Part shown: positions 16,502-24,991 of the stretch, one piece after another
Numbering within the stretch: the first letter of the stretch is position 1
Layout: the number at the start of each line of letters is the position of its first letter
Origin: Leucobacter weissii
GTDB taxonomy: Bacteria; Actinomycetota; Actinomycetes; Actinomycetales; Microbacteriaceae
Direction of reading: 5' to 3'
Assembly (NCBI RefSeq): GCF_017565745.1
Contig: NZ_JAGDYM010000001.1
Span: 62,001 to 126,000, forward strand
DNA: 64,000 nt
Program-made: the position numbers and the translations under genes
Notes under the pieces: model-generated
The model's database searches: none
What the model was told of the DNA's origin: nothing
Seen by the model: only the letters and a program-made list of their open reading frames with translations

Positions 16502-16529
16502 GATCCGAAAGTCCGAAGACTTTCGGATC
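16502..16529 (-). terminator. Hairpin overlapping the CoA ligase stop (first)
   Basis: A perfect 12-base inverted repeat, GATCCGAAAGTC and GACTTTCGGATC, with a CGAA tetraloop. Its first bases contain the stop codon of the ligase gene. Together with 16458-16483 it probably separates the ligase transcript from the dioxygenase gene downstream. Confidence 0.65.
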
Positions 16530-18141
16530 AGGGCACCCGGATGACCTCCGTGTAGGGCGGGATCGGCGCGGCCCGTTCGCCGCTGTCGAGCTCCGCGACC
16601 CGCGCGCGGATCACCGGCTTGTCGAGCTTGCCGGCCCCGTTGCGCGGCACGGTCTCGACCGCGACCAGCCGGGACGGCAGCTTGTAGCGGGCGATCCGCT
16701 CGGCGAGATACTCCCGCACCTCCTCGAGCGAGAGCGGATCCTCCGAGAACGACACCACCGCGCAGACGGTCTCCCCCCACTTCTCGTGCGGCACGCCGAT
16801 CACGGCCACGTCGGTGATCCCCGGATGCGAGTTCAGCGCGTTCTCGATCTCTGCCGGGTAGATGTTCTCGCCCCCGGAGATGATCATGTCCTTGAGGCGA
16901 TCGACGATGAAGAAGTAGCCGTCCGCGTCGATGTAGCCGATGTCGCCGGTGCGGAACCACCCGTCCGCCGTGAAGGCCGCGGCCGTGGCCTCGGGGTTGT
17001 TCCAGTAGCCGAGCGAGACGTTCGGACCCTGCACCCACATCTCGCCGGTCCGCTCCGGCTCGTCGATGTCGCGCAGCGTCTCGGGGTCGACGATCTTCAC
17101 ACCGCCGTAGGGCATCGGCACCCCGCACGAGCCCAGCTTGCGCGTGGTCATCGCCGACTCGAGCTGCGTCGCGAAGGGCGCCGTCTCGGTGAGTCCCCAG
17201 GCCTGCTGCAGCAGCACGCCCTTCTGCGCGTAGAGCTCGATCAGCGCGGGGGGCACGGGCGCGCCGGCGACCGTGGTCGAGCGCAGTTCGGAGAGATCGG
17301 CCTCGCCGAAGCCCTCCTGCCGCGAGATCGCGGCGAGCATGGCCGGCACCAGGAACATGCTGTTGGCGCGGTGCCGGACCAGATCCGACAGGGCCTGCGC
17401 CGGGTCGAACTGGCGGCGGATCACCACGGTTCCGCCGCGCGTGATGGTGCGCAGCGTGAACGCGTTGAAGCCCCCGATGTGGAAGAGCGGGGCGACCGCG
17501 AGCGAGACGTCGCCGAACCGGGTGTCGATCACCGAGTCGACGTTCAGCTGACCCCACCAGAGGTTCCCGTGGGTCAGCATGACGCCTTTCGCCTTGCCCG
17601 TCGTGCCCGAGGTGTAGAGCAGTGCGGCGAGATCGTCATCGTGCTGCGGCGCGTGCGGCGGGATCTCCTCGTGCGCCAGGCGGAACGCGCGGTAGGACTG
17701 CCATCCGGAAGAGAGCTCCGGCGCGGGGTCGATGTTGGGATCGTCGTCGATCAGCAGCGCGTGCCGCACCGACAGCTCGCCGAGGAAGCCCGCGATGGTG
17801 GCCGCCTGAGCGGGTTCCGCCACCAGCACGTCGGGGCGCGCGTCGAGCAGCACCGGCCGGATCTCGGGTCCCGCGAGCCTGAAGTTGAGCGGCAGGAACG
17901 CGGCGCCCACCCAGACCGCGGCGAAGTAGGTGACGAGGAAGGTCCGGCTGTTGTGGCCCGCATACGCGACCCGGTCGCCGGGACCCACGCCGTCGGCGCG
18001 CAGGCCCGCGGCGAAACGCCCCACCTCTTCGTGGAACTCCGCGTAGGCGACCTCGCGGTCCTCGTAGATGACGGCGATCATCTCGCCGTGTTCGCGCGCA
18101 TGTCGAGCGATCTGTCTGATCGGACTGATGTCCACACTCAT
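16528..18141 (-). CDS. AMP-forming acyl/aryl-CoA ligase
   Basis: A 537-residue member of the ANL adenylate-forming family. The P-loop-like YTSGTTGKAKGVMLTHGN starts at about Tyr176. Downstream are GYWNNPEATAAAFTADGW, the TGDIGY hinge, DRLKDMIISGGENIYPAEIE and the catalytic-lysine region NGAGKLDKP near the C terminus. It activates a carboxylic acid with ATP and CoA in the cytosol. The ATG at 18141 is chosen because the upstream part of the frame is not ligase-like. It is divergent from the LIV-type importer operon at 18413. The substrate may be an aromatic or aliphatic acid imported by that system; medium- or long-chain fatty acids cannot be excluded. Confidence 0.88.
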   Translation of the reverse strand: MSVDISPIRQIARHAREHGEMIAVIYEDREVAYAEFHEEVGRFAAGLRADGVGPGDRVAYAGHNSRTFLVTYFAAVWVGAAFLPLNFRLAGPEIRPVLLDARPDVLVAEPAQAATIAGFLGELSVRHALLIDDDPNIDPAPELSSGWQSYRAFRLAHEEIPPHAPQHDDDLAALLYTSGTTGKAKGVMLTHGNLWWGQLNVDSVIDTRFGDVSLAVAPLFHIGGFNAFTLRTITRGGTVVIRRQFDPAQALSDLVRHRANSMFLVPAMLAAISRQEGFGEADLSELRSTTVAGAPVPPALIELYAQKGVLLQQAWGLTETAPFATQLESAMTTRKLGSCGVPMPYGGVKIVDPETLRDIDEPERTGEMWVQGPNVSLGYWNNPEATAAAFTADGWFRTGDIGYIDADGYFFIVDRLKDMIISGGENIYPAEIENALNSHPGITDVAVIGVPHEKWGETVCAVVSFSEDPLSLEEVREYLAERIARYKLPSRLVAVETVPRNGAGKLDKPVIRARVAELDSGERAAPIPPYTEVIRVP

Positions 18142-18304
18142 CGTCAGTGTTCTTCCTCTCCGGCGACTTCGTTGTCCATCCATGAGGATGCAGGCATTCG
18201 CGGCGACTGTCACGACCCCGTTCCGACATATGGCACGTCGCATCTCGATCCGCCGCGACCCGCCGCGCGGAGACGGCGAGCGTTTCGCCTGTTGGCACGT
18301 CCGC

Positions 18305-18334
18305 TTGAACGCCCCCGCACTTTCCTTGGATAGT
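18305..18334 (+). promoter_or_regulatory. Possible promoter of the LIV-type importer operon
   Basis: TTGAAC (18305-18310) and GATAGT (18329-18334) are separated by 18 bases and lie about 80 bases before the first gene. The match is moderate. The 272-base region between the divergent ligase and importer genes shows no other clear feature. Confidence 0.35.
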
Positions 18335-18412
18335 ACACAGCGAACGGAGCGGTGCGTCGCCTGCGATGGCGGCGGGCCGCTGACACGTCCCAGACTCAAC
18401 GAGGAGAAGCGC

Positions 18413-19201
18413 TTGCTGATATTCGACAGCCTCTCGGTGCGCTACGGCGCGGGAGTGCAGGCAATCGAGGACGTGGGCTTCGAGGTGCGGCCCGGCACCG
18501 TCTGCGCGATCATCGGCGGCAACGGCGCGGGCAAGACCACGCTGATGCGCGCCGTCTCCGGCACGCTCGGCTACCACGGGGGACGTGTCGTGAGCGGCGA
18601 GATCCGATTGGGCGAGACGCGCATCGACCGCCTGAATCCGCACCGCATCGTGCAGCACGGCCTCGCGCTCGTCCCGGAGGGACGGCACGTCTTCGGCGAG
18701 CTCACCGTCGAGGAGAACCTGCAGGTCGGCGCCACGACCATCGGCAGCGGCAAGCTGCGGCAGCAGCGGGTCCGGCGGGCCTACGAGATGTTCGAGGCGC
18801 TCGGCCGCTACCGCACCCGACGGGCCTCGCTGCTCTCCGGCGGCGAGCAGCAGATGCTCGCCATCGCGCGGGGGCTGATGAGCGGGCCCGAGGTGCTGCT
18901 GCTCGACGAGCCCTCGCTGGGCATCGCGCCCAAGGTGGTGCACCGCATCGGGGAGACGCTGCGCGAGATCAACCGCGCCGGCACCACCGTCGTGCTGGTC
19001 GAGCAGAACGCCGCGATGGCGCTCGGGGTCGCGGACCAGGGCGTCGTGATCGAGCGGGGCGCCATCTCGATGCGCGGCGACGCCGCCGAGATGCGCGAGA
19101 CCGAGGAGATCCGCCGCATGTACCTCGGCGGCTCGGCCGAGGAGGAGGAGGAGGCCGTCGCGGCCGCTCCGCACGCGACCATCGGGAGGTGGGAGGCATG
19201 A
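18413..19201 (+). CDS. LIV-type ABC importer ATPase (LivF-like)
   Basis: A 262-residue ATPase with Walker A GGNGAGKTTLMRAV near 35, signature LLSGGEQQMLA and Walker B VLLLDEPSLGI, all typical of LivF. The TTG at 18413 is taken as start because GAGGAG lies seven bases before it and the protein then begins directly with the first beta strand. The frame is open upstream but not similar to anything. The C-terminal tail has an acidic run (SAEEEEEAV). The stop overlaps the next ATG. It energises uptake with its LivG partner. Confidence 0.88.
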   Translation: MLIFDSLSVRYGAGVQAIEDVGFEVRPGTVCAIIGGNGAGKTTLMRAVSGTLGYHGGRVVSGEIRLGETRIDRLNPHRIVQHGLALVPEGRHVFGELTVEENLQVGATTIGSGKLRQQRVRRAYEMFEALGRYRTRRASLLSGGEQQMLAIARGLMSGPEVLLLDEPSLGIAPKVVHRIGETLREINRAGTTVVLVEQNAAMALGVADQGVVIERGAISMRGDAAEMRETEEIRRMYLGGSAEEEEEAVAAAPHATIGRWEA

Positions 19202-20022
19202 GCGCATCCATCGAGGTCCGCGAGGTGAATCTCCGCTTCGGCGGCGTGCAGGTGCTCGACCGGGTGTCGTTCACGGTCGAGCCCGGCACGATCCACGCGG
19301 TGATCGGGCCGAACGGGGCGGGCAAGTCCTCCACGTTCAACGTGATCTCCGGTCTCTACCGTCCGAGCTCCGGATCGGTGCTGGTCGACGGCGTCGACGT
19401 GACCCAGCGGCGACCCCACGAGATCGCCGGACTCGGGCTCGGCCGGGCGTTCCAGAACATCGCCCTCGTCCCCCACGCGCCGGTGATCGACAACATCATG
19501 GTCGGCCGTCACCGGCTCATGCGCGCCGGTTTCCTGGGCTCCGCGCTCGGGCTCCCCCGCGTGCGACGGGAGGAGACGGCTCACCGCGACCGGGTCGTGG
19601 AGATCGCCGAGTTCGTGGGCCTGGGAGGGCAGCTGCACGCGCCGGCGGGGTCGCTGTCCTACGGCGGCCGCAAGAAGATCGAGCTGGCCCGCGCGCTCGC
19701 GTCCGAGCCGAGGGCGCTGCTCCTCGACGAGCCCGTGGCCGGGATGCCCGCGCACGAGAAGCGCGAGATCGCCGGCGTCGTCCGTGCGATCCGGGATGCG
19801 CTGGGCACGACGGTCCTGATCGTCGAGCACGACATGCCGCTCATCATGTCGCAGGCCGAGCGCATCACCGTGCTCGACTTCGGCCGCGTCATCGCGGACG
19901 GAACGCCGGACGAGATCCAGCAGGATCCGGCGGTGATCGCCGCCTACCTCGGCGAGGACGAGAGCGAGATCGACACCGAGGTCATGAGCCAGGTGGGCAT
20001 CGAGAAGGAGCACCGCGCGTGA
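19198..20022 (+). CDS. LIV-type ABC importer ATPase (LivG-like)
   Basis: A 274-residue ATPase with Walker A GPNGAGKSSTFNV, signature SYGGRKKIELARAL and Walker B LLLDEPVAGMP, the last being diagnostic of LivG. It overlaps the preceding gene by ATGA and the following permease by GTGA. It forms the second nucleotide-binding subunit of the importer. A C-terminal extension of about 30 residues, rich in acidic residues, follows the usual AYLGE end. Confidence 0.92.
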   Translation: MSASIEVREVNLRFGGVQVLDRVSFTVEPGTIHAVIGPNGAGKSSTFNVISGLYRPSSGSVLVDGVDVTQRRPHEIAGLGLGRAFQNIALVPHAPVIDNIMVGRHRLMRAGFLGSALGLPRVRREETAHRDRVVEIAEFVGLGGQLHAPAGSLSYGGRKKIELARALASEPRALLLDEPVAGMPAHEKREIAGVVRAIRDALGTTVLIVEHDMPLIMSQAERITVLDFGRVIADGTPDEIQQDPAVIAAYLGEDESEIDTEVMSQVGIEKEHRA

Positions 20023-20903
20023 AACTCATCCAGGTATTGATCCTCGGGCTCTCGCTCGGGGCCATCTACGGGCTCATCGCCCTGAGCTTCGTCACCATCT
20101 TCAAGGGCACCAAGGTGTTCAACCTCGCCCAGGGCTCGGTGATGATCGTCGGCGTCTACGTCACCTCGCTGCTCACCGGCGCGATCGGCTTCTTCGCCGC
20201 GGCCGCGGCGGGCGTCCTCGCCGCGGCGCTGCTCGCGGCGATCCTGGATCGGATCGTGGCGCTCGCCCCGCGCGGCGACCATCTCGTCCTCACGATCCTC
20301 ACCGTCGGACTCGACATCATCCTCGTCGCCGAGACCGCGCGGCTCCTCGGCACGAAGTTCATCACGGTGGGCGACCCCTGGGGCTCGCAGACGATCACGC
20401 TGCTCGGCGCCACGGTGCCGCTGACGCGCGTCATCGCCCTGCTCGTCGGCATCGTGCTCATCGGCATCTTCTTCCTCGTCTTCCGCAAGACCCGTTTCGG
20501 GGTGCGCATGCGCGCCTCGGCCGCGGATCCCGAGACGGCCGCGCTGATGGGCATCAGCCAGCGGAGCGTGTCGTTGACCTCCTGGGCGATCGGCGGCGGC
20601 ATGGCGGCGGTCGCGGGCATCTTCCTCGCGATGTTCCCCAACCCCGGCCTTGACGCCCACGCCCATCTGCTCGCGTTCCACGCGATCCCTGCGGTGATCA
20701 TCGGCGGCCTCGACTCGAGCGAGGGAGCGATCCTCGGCGGGCTCATCGTCGGCGTCACCCAGACGGTCGTGACCAGCTATGCCTCCTCGCTGCGCTTCCT
20801 GGGCGAGGGCATCGGCGACGTCTCGCCCTACATCCTCATGATCCTCTTCCTGCTCGTGCGACCGAGCGGCATCTTCGGAACGAAGGAGCTCGTCCGTGTC
20901 TGA
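20019..20903 (+). CDS. LIV-type ABC importer permease (LivH-like)
   Basis: A 294-residue membrane protein with seven to eight hydrophobic segments. The start region LILGLSLGAIYGLIALSFV and the motif FNLAQGSVMIVGVYV are typical of LivH. A conserved AVIIGGLDSSEGAILGG segment lies near residue 225. The GTG start at 20019 overlaps the stop of the LivG-like gene. Confidence 0.92.
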   Translation: MKLIQVLILGLSLGAIYGLIALSFVTIFKGTKVFNLAQGSVMIVGVYVTSLLTGAIGFFAAAAAGVLAAALLAAILDRIVALAPRGDHLVLTILTVGLDIILVAETARLLGTKFITVGDPWGSQTITLLGATVPLTRVIALLVGIVLIGIFFLVFRKTRFGVRMRASAADPETAALMGISQRSVSLTSWAIGGGMAAVAGIFLAMFPNPGLDAHAHLLAFHAIPAVIIGGLDSSEGAILGGLIVGVTQTVVTSYASSLRFLGEGIGDVSPYILMILFLLVRPSGIFGTKELVRV

Positions 20904-22023
20904 GAAAGCCGTGTCCGAGAACGCCGTGCCCGAGAAGGCCGCGGCCGAGAAATCCAACTGGCTCGGCAGGGCGGGCCGAGCACCGCGCTGGGTGCGCGCC
21001 CTCGCGCTGCTCGCCGTGCTCCTCCTCCTCGCCGCGCTGCCGCTCTACCTCGACGCGCAGATGCTCAAGGTGGGCTCCTGGTCGATGGCGATCGCGGTCG
21101 GGGCGGTCGGGCTCACGATGCTCGTCGGCACCGCCGGCCAGCTCTCGCTCGCGCACGCCTTCTTCGCCGCGGTCGGCGCCTACGGCTACGCCTATTTCGC
21201 GGCTCCCGAGGACGGGCTGGGCTGGCCGCCCGCGCTGGCGGCTCTCGCGGGCATCGCGCTCGCCGCGCTCGCGGGCCTCGCCTTCAGCCCCGTGGCCGCG
21301 CGCGTGCGCGGGCTCTATCTGGGCGTCGCGTCGCTCGGGCTCGTGTTCGTGGGTCAGCATCTCCTCAAGAACCTCACGCCCGTCACGGGGGGCGTGAACG
21401 GCCGCAGCGTCGCGCCCTTCGACGTCTTCGGCTTCCAGCTCACGGGCGGCACCCCGCCCCTCGAGGTGCTCGGCGTGCCCTTCGGCGCTCAGGAGCGGAT
21501 GTGGTACCTCGCGCTGTTCTCCCTCATCGTCGCGATCTTCCTCGCCAGGGGCATCATCGCGCGGCGCCCGGGACGCGCCCTCACCCTGGTGCGCGACAAT
21601 CAGGCCGCGGCCTCCGCGCTCGGCATCAACGTGCAGCACTACAAGGCCTCGGCGTTCGTCATCTCGTCGGCCTTCGCCGGGGGCGCCGGGGTGCTGACCG
21701 GTCTCGCCTACGGGTACCTCACCCCCCAGAACTTCGGGCTGACGCTGTCGATCAGCTTCCTGGTGATGGTCCTGATCGGCGGCCTCGGGTCGGTCGGCGG
21801 AGCGGTCGTGGGCGCGGTCATCGTGACCGCGACGCCGCTGCTCCTCGAGAGCTTCGCCTCGAGCACCGGACTGCTCGCCGCCGGAGGATCGGGCGGCTAC
21901 GACGCCGCCACCGTCTCCTCGATCCTGTTCGGCGTGCTGGTCGTCGTGCTCATCATCCTCGAACCCGGCGGACTCGCCCGCCTCGGGCAGAGGCTCTGGC
22001 GCGTCGCGAGCCGCTCCTCATAG
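20896..22023 (+). CDS. LIV-type ABC importer permease (LivM-like)
   Basis: A 375-residue membrane protein of the LivM family with about nine hydrophobic segments and the motif TAGQLSLAHAFFAAVGAYG. The GTG start at 20896 overlaps the LivH-like gene by eight bases. Residues 2-21 consist of four tandem five-residue units (SEKAV, SENAV, PEKAA, AEKSN) encoded by 15-base repeats, which other LivM proteins do not normally have. An internal start would remove this tail, so its translation is not certain. Confidence 0.9.
   Translation: MSEKAVSENAVPEKAAAEKSNWLGRAGRAPRWVRALALLAVLLLLAALPLYLDAQMLKVGSWSMAIAVGAVGLTMLVGTAGQLSLAHAFFAAVGAYGYAYFAAPEDGLGWPPALAALAGIALAALAGLAFSPVAARVRGLYLGVASLGLVFVGQHLLKNLTPVTGGVNGRSVAPFDVFGFQLTGGTPPLEVLGVPFGAQERMWYLALFSLIVAIFLARGIIARRPGRALTLVRDNQAAASALGINVQHYKASAFVISSAFAGGAGVLTGLAYGYLTPQNFGLTLSISFLVMVLIGGLGSVGGAVVGAVIVTATPLLLESFASSTGLLAAGGSGGYDAATVSSILFGVLVVVLIILEPGGLARLGQRLWRVASRSS
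20899..20958 (+). repeat. 15-base tandem repeat, four units
   Basis: Four 15-base units related to TCCGAGAACGCCGTG run head to tail at 20899-20958. They encode the repeated N-terminal tail of the LivM-like permease. Divergence increases along the array. Confidence 0.8.
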
Positions 22024-22048
22024 ACCTTCCCACGAAAGGAACACCCCA

Positions 22049-23302
22049 ATGAACACACTCAGGAAGACCGCGGCGACCGGCTTCGGCCTGCTCGCCACGA
22101 CCGCCCTGCTGGTCGGCTGCTCGACGAAGAGCTCGGGCGGCGAGGAGACGGGCGACGGCTCGGTGAAGACCGATTTCGGCGTCGTCGGAGACACGCTCAC
22201 GGTGGCGGCGCTCACCGACCAGTCGGGCCCCTACGCCGCGCTCGGCAGCACGCTGGCGCAGGGCAATCAGCTCTACTTCGATCAGCGCAACGCGGACGGC
22301 GGGGTCTGCGGCTTCGACGTGGAGGTCGAGGTGCGCGATCACGGCAACGACGTGCAGACCGCCGTGTCGCAGTTCAGCGAACTTGAGCCGAACGTGCTCG
22401 GCTTCACCCAGCTGCTCGGCTCGCCGCAGGTCAACGCCCTCAAGGGCGAGATCGAGTCGAAGACCATCCCGACGTTCGTCGCCTCCTGGTCGAGCGACTT
22501 CCTCGGCAGCAACGCCATCTCGATCACCGGCACCATCTACCCCTACGACATCATCAACGGGCTGAGCGTGCTGGCCGACGAGGGCACCATCGAGGCCGGA
22601 AGCACCGTCGGTCACGTCCACCTGCCGGGCGACTTCGGCGAGAACGCCCTGAAGGGCTCCGAGTTCTACGCGGAGCAGAACGATCTCGAGATCGTCGACA
22701 TCTCGGTGGAGCCCACCGCAACCGACTACAGCGCGCAGGTGCAGCAGCTGGTCGACGCGAAGGTCGACGCGATCATCGTCTCCGGCACGCCGCCGCAGCT
22801 CGCCGGCATCGTCGGCGGCACCTCGGCGCTCGGCCTCGACGTTCCGGTCATCACGCAGGGCCCGTCCTTCGGTCCCGCGCTGCTCGAGACCGCGGCCGCC
22901 GATGCGATCGAGGAGCGGGTGCGCGTGGTGCTCTCGTACCTGCCGTACGGGGCGGAGGGCTCCGCGGAGGCGCAGGCGGTCGCCGAGGCCTATGCCGAGG
23001 CGTACCCCGACGGCGACCCGACGATCTTCGTCAACTACGGCTACGCGACCGCCAACGTGTTCGGCGAGGCGCTCGACGCGGCCTGCGAGGCGGGCGACCT
23101 CACCCGTCAGGGCGTGACCGACGCGCTGCGCGGTCTGGCGGAGGTCGAGACCGGCATCTTCCCGACGCAGAGCTTCCAGGATCCTGCGACGTCCGCCTCG
23201 ACGCAGAGCGTCGTGCTGGCGGTCGACCCCGACGTCACGGGGGGCCTGGTGGTCGAGAAGGAGTTCTTCGAGTCCGAGCTCGTGCCGCAGTTCACCGAGT
23301 AG
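22049..23302 (+). CDS. LIV-type ABC importer substrate-binding lipoprotein
   Basis: A 417-residue protein with a signal peptide and lipobox TALLVGCST (lipidated Cys24), followed by a peripla_BP_6 (LivJ/LivK-like) fold: LTDQSGPYAALGSTLAQG, then DFGENALKGSEFY and VSGTPPQLAGIVGG. AAAGGAA precedes ATG 22049. It is the last gene of the importer operon. Proteins of this family in aromatic-degrading bacteria often bind aromatic acids rather than amino acids. The nearby CoA ligase and dioxygenase make an aromatic ligand plausible, but this is inference. Confidence 0.9.
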   Translation: MNTLRKTAATGFGLLATTALLVGCSTKSSGGEETGDGSVKTDFGVVGDTLTVAALTDQSGPYAALGSTLAQGNQLYFDQRNADGGVCGFDVEVEVRDHGNDVQTAVSQFSELEPNVLGFTQLLGSPQVNALKGEIESKTIPTFVASWSSDFLGSNAISITGTIYPYDIINGLSVLADEGTIEAGSTVGHVHLPGDFGENALKGSEFYAEQNDLEIVDISVEPTATDYSAQVQQLVDAKVDAIIVSGTPPQLAGIVGGTSALGLDVPVITQGPSFGPALLETAAADAIEERVRVVLSYLPYGAEGSAEAQAVAEAYAEAYPDGDPTIFVNYGYATANVFGEALDAACEAGDLTRQGVTDALRGLAEVETGIFPTQSFQDPATSASTQSVVLAVDPDVTGGLVVEKEFFESELVPQFTE

Positions 23303-23315
23303 GCCCCGGCAGCCC

Positions 23316-23376
23316 GAATCGGGGACGCATATGTTAGCTTCCGGCATCGGAAACCCGGTATATGCGTCCCCGATTC
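23316..23376. repeat. Long perfect inverted repeat between convergent genes
   Basis: Arms GAATCGGGGACGCATAT (23316-23332) and its exact complement (23360-23376) enclose 27 bases with a small inner hairpin TTCCG-GCAT-CGGAA. It lies between the importer operon and the IclR gene on the other strand, so a bidirectional terminator is likely. The core is unusually AT-rich for this genome. Confidence 0.75.
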
Positions 23377-23389
23377 CGTTCCTGGGAGC

Positions 23390-24214
23390 CTATGCGGCCC
23401 GCTCCTCGTAGCGCGCCATCATGCGGGACGCGGCGAAGGCCACCTGCCGCAGCGTGTGCTCGTGCTCGTGAGCGCGGAAGGTGTCGGTCGTGCCCGAGAC
23501 CGACAGCGCGGCGATCGGCAGTCCCCGCCGGTTGAGGACGGGGGCGGCGATGCAGCTCAGCGTCTCCAGCGCCTCGCCGCGGTCGTGGGCGATGCCCTCC
23601 TTGCGCACGCGCGCCAGCTCGGTGCGGAGCTCGTGGTCGTCGACGATGGTGTTCGGGGTCCAGGGGTGGCGCTCGGCGGTGATGACCGCCTGGGCGGCGA
23701 TCGGATCGAGGGCCATGAAGATCTTGCCCACCGCGGTGCAGTAGGCCGGCATGCGTCCGCCGATCCGGCTCGGGCTGCGGAGCCGCTGGTGGCCCTCGAG
23801 CTTGTTGAGGTAGATCACGTGCCGGCCGTCGAGCGTGGCGAGCTGCACGGTCAGGTGGGTGGCGACGAACAGGTCCGCGAGGTAGGGGGTGAGGAGGTCC
23901 CGCACCTCGTCGTGCTTCCTCGAGTCGATGCTCTGCGCGCCGAGCGCTTGGATGGCGGTGCCGAAGCGGTAGGCGGTGCCGATGCGCTCGATCATGTCGT
24001 TGCGCTCGAGCATGCCGAGCAGCCGGAACGTGGTCGACTTGCTGAGCTCGGCCCGTCTGCTGAGCTCGCTCACCCCGACGCCGATGTTGGCGTCGTCGCC
24101 GAAGGCCTTGAGCACCGCCATGGCCTTGTCGACCGAGGTGCGACTGTCCTTGCCCGGGCTCTCGTGCGTCGACGCATGCGGCTGGAACGTTGCGGTCAGA
24201 TTCTTGATGTCCAT
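23390..24214 (-). CDS. IclR-family regulator
   Basis: A 274-residue IclR protein: N-terminal winged helix (SVDKAMAVLKAFG, VSELSRRAELSKSTTFRLLGML) and a C-terminal ligand domain (about 100-270) with YCTAVGKIF and LSCIAAPVLNRRG. The ATG at 24214 is preferred because GGAG lies six bases before it; the frame continues upstream to a TTG at 24265. It converges on the LIV-type operon and may control it and the CoA ligase. Effectors of this family are often aromatic acids. Confidence 0.88.
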   Translation of the reverse strand: MDIKNLTATFQPHASTHESPGKDSRTSVDKAMAVLKAFGDDANIGVGVSELSRRAELSKSTTFRLLGMLERNDMIERIGTAYRFGTAIQALGAQSIDSRKHDEVRDLLTPYLADLFVATHLTVQLATLDGRHVIYLNKLEGHQRLRSPSRIGGRMPAYCTAVGKIFMALDPIAAQAVITAERHPWTPNTIVDDHELRTELARVRKEGIAHDRGEALETLSCIAAPVLNRRGLPIAALSVSGTTDTFRAHEHEHTLRQVAFAASRMMARYEERAA

Positions 24215-24369
24215 GTGCGGCTCCGCATCCGGCCTCGCCGTTGAGGCCCAATGAATGGTGGTCAAAGTACGGCGATGTCTGTAAGTCCAGTCGATGAACG
24301 AGTGATTACCAAACCGTTTCGGTCGATTATGCTGTACCTCATGGCGGGGTTCGAGGGAGGCTGATCGGC

Positions 24370-24945
24370 ATGGCCATATCGTCGGTGATCGCTCGGAATA
24401 CCAAGAGATTCAGGGAGGATCGCGGGTACTCCCAGGCGGTGCTCGCCGGGCGCGCCGGTCTATCGAAACAGACGATCATCGCGCTGGAGGGCGGCAGATC
24501 GAACCCCACCATCGAGACGCTGGAGGTGCTCGCGGAGGCTCTGGGGGTGAGTGCTCGCGCGCTGATCTCCGAGATGGGCAACGAGGTGCTGCTCCAGTCC
24601 GGCGAGCTCGTCCACTGGCAGGAGCAGGGCGGGCTCGCCGTGCGCAACCTCGATCAGGTGTACGGATCCGGTTACGTCTACAACGCGGTGATCCGTCTCG
24701 AGGCGCGCACGGGCGTCGTCCGCCCGCGCGCCGGGACACGGGGCATGCTGCGCCACTGCTACCTCATCGAGGGCCGCGCCGAGCTGGGCCCCGAAGGGCG
24801 CACCGTCGAGGCGGACGAGGGGGATTTCGTGCGGTTCCCCGGCGAGGCGCCGCACCTCTTCCGGTCGATCACCTCGAGTGCGCTGATCTTCGTCGTGACC
24901 ACCATGCCGCAGCAATCCATGCGCAACCTGACCAACACCTTCTGA
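24370..24945 (+). CDS. XRE-family regulator with cupin domain
   Basis: A 191-residue protein with an XRE-type helix-turn-helix at residues 8-62 (RNTKRFREDRGYSQ, LAGRAGLSKQTIIALE) and a C-terminal cupin (about 100-185) with MLRHCYLIEGRAELG and FVRFPGEAPHLF. This regulator type often controls metabolism of amines, amino acids or aldehydes, with the cupin sensing a small ligand. The gene stands next to the oxidoreductase and the dioxygenase operon, but whether it regulates them is not shown. A TATGCT at 24328-24333 could be its -10 box. Confidence 0.88.
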   Translation: MAISSVIARNTKRFREDRGYSQAVLAGRAGLSKQTIIALEGGRSNPTIETLEVLAEALGVSARALISEMGNEVLLQSGELVHWQEQGGLAVRNLDQVYGSGYVYNAVIRLEARTGVVRPRAGTRGMLRHCYLIEGRAELGPEGRTVEADEGDFVRFPGEAPHLFRSITSSALIFVVTTMPQQSMRNLTNTF

Positions 24946-24991
24946 GCGGGGTCCGGTCCGAGTCGGATCCGACGCTCGACAACCCGACGCT

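Noticed and set aside
18068-18412. N-terminal extension of the LivF-like ATPase
   Set aside because: The family begins at the first beta strand, just after the TTG at 18413, and the upstream part overlaps the divergent ligase gene.
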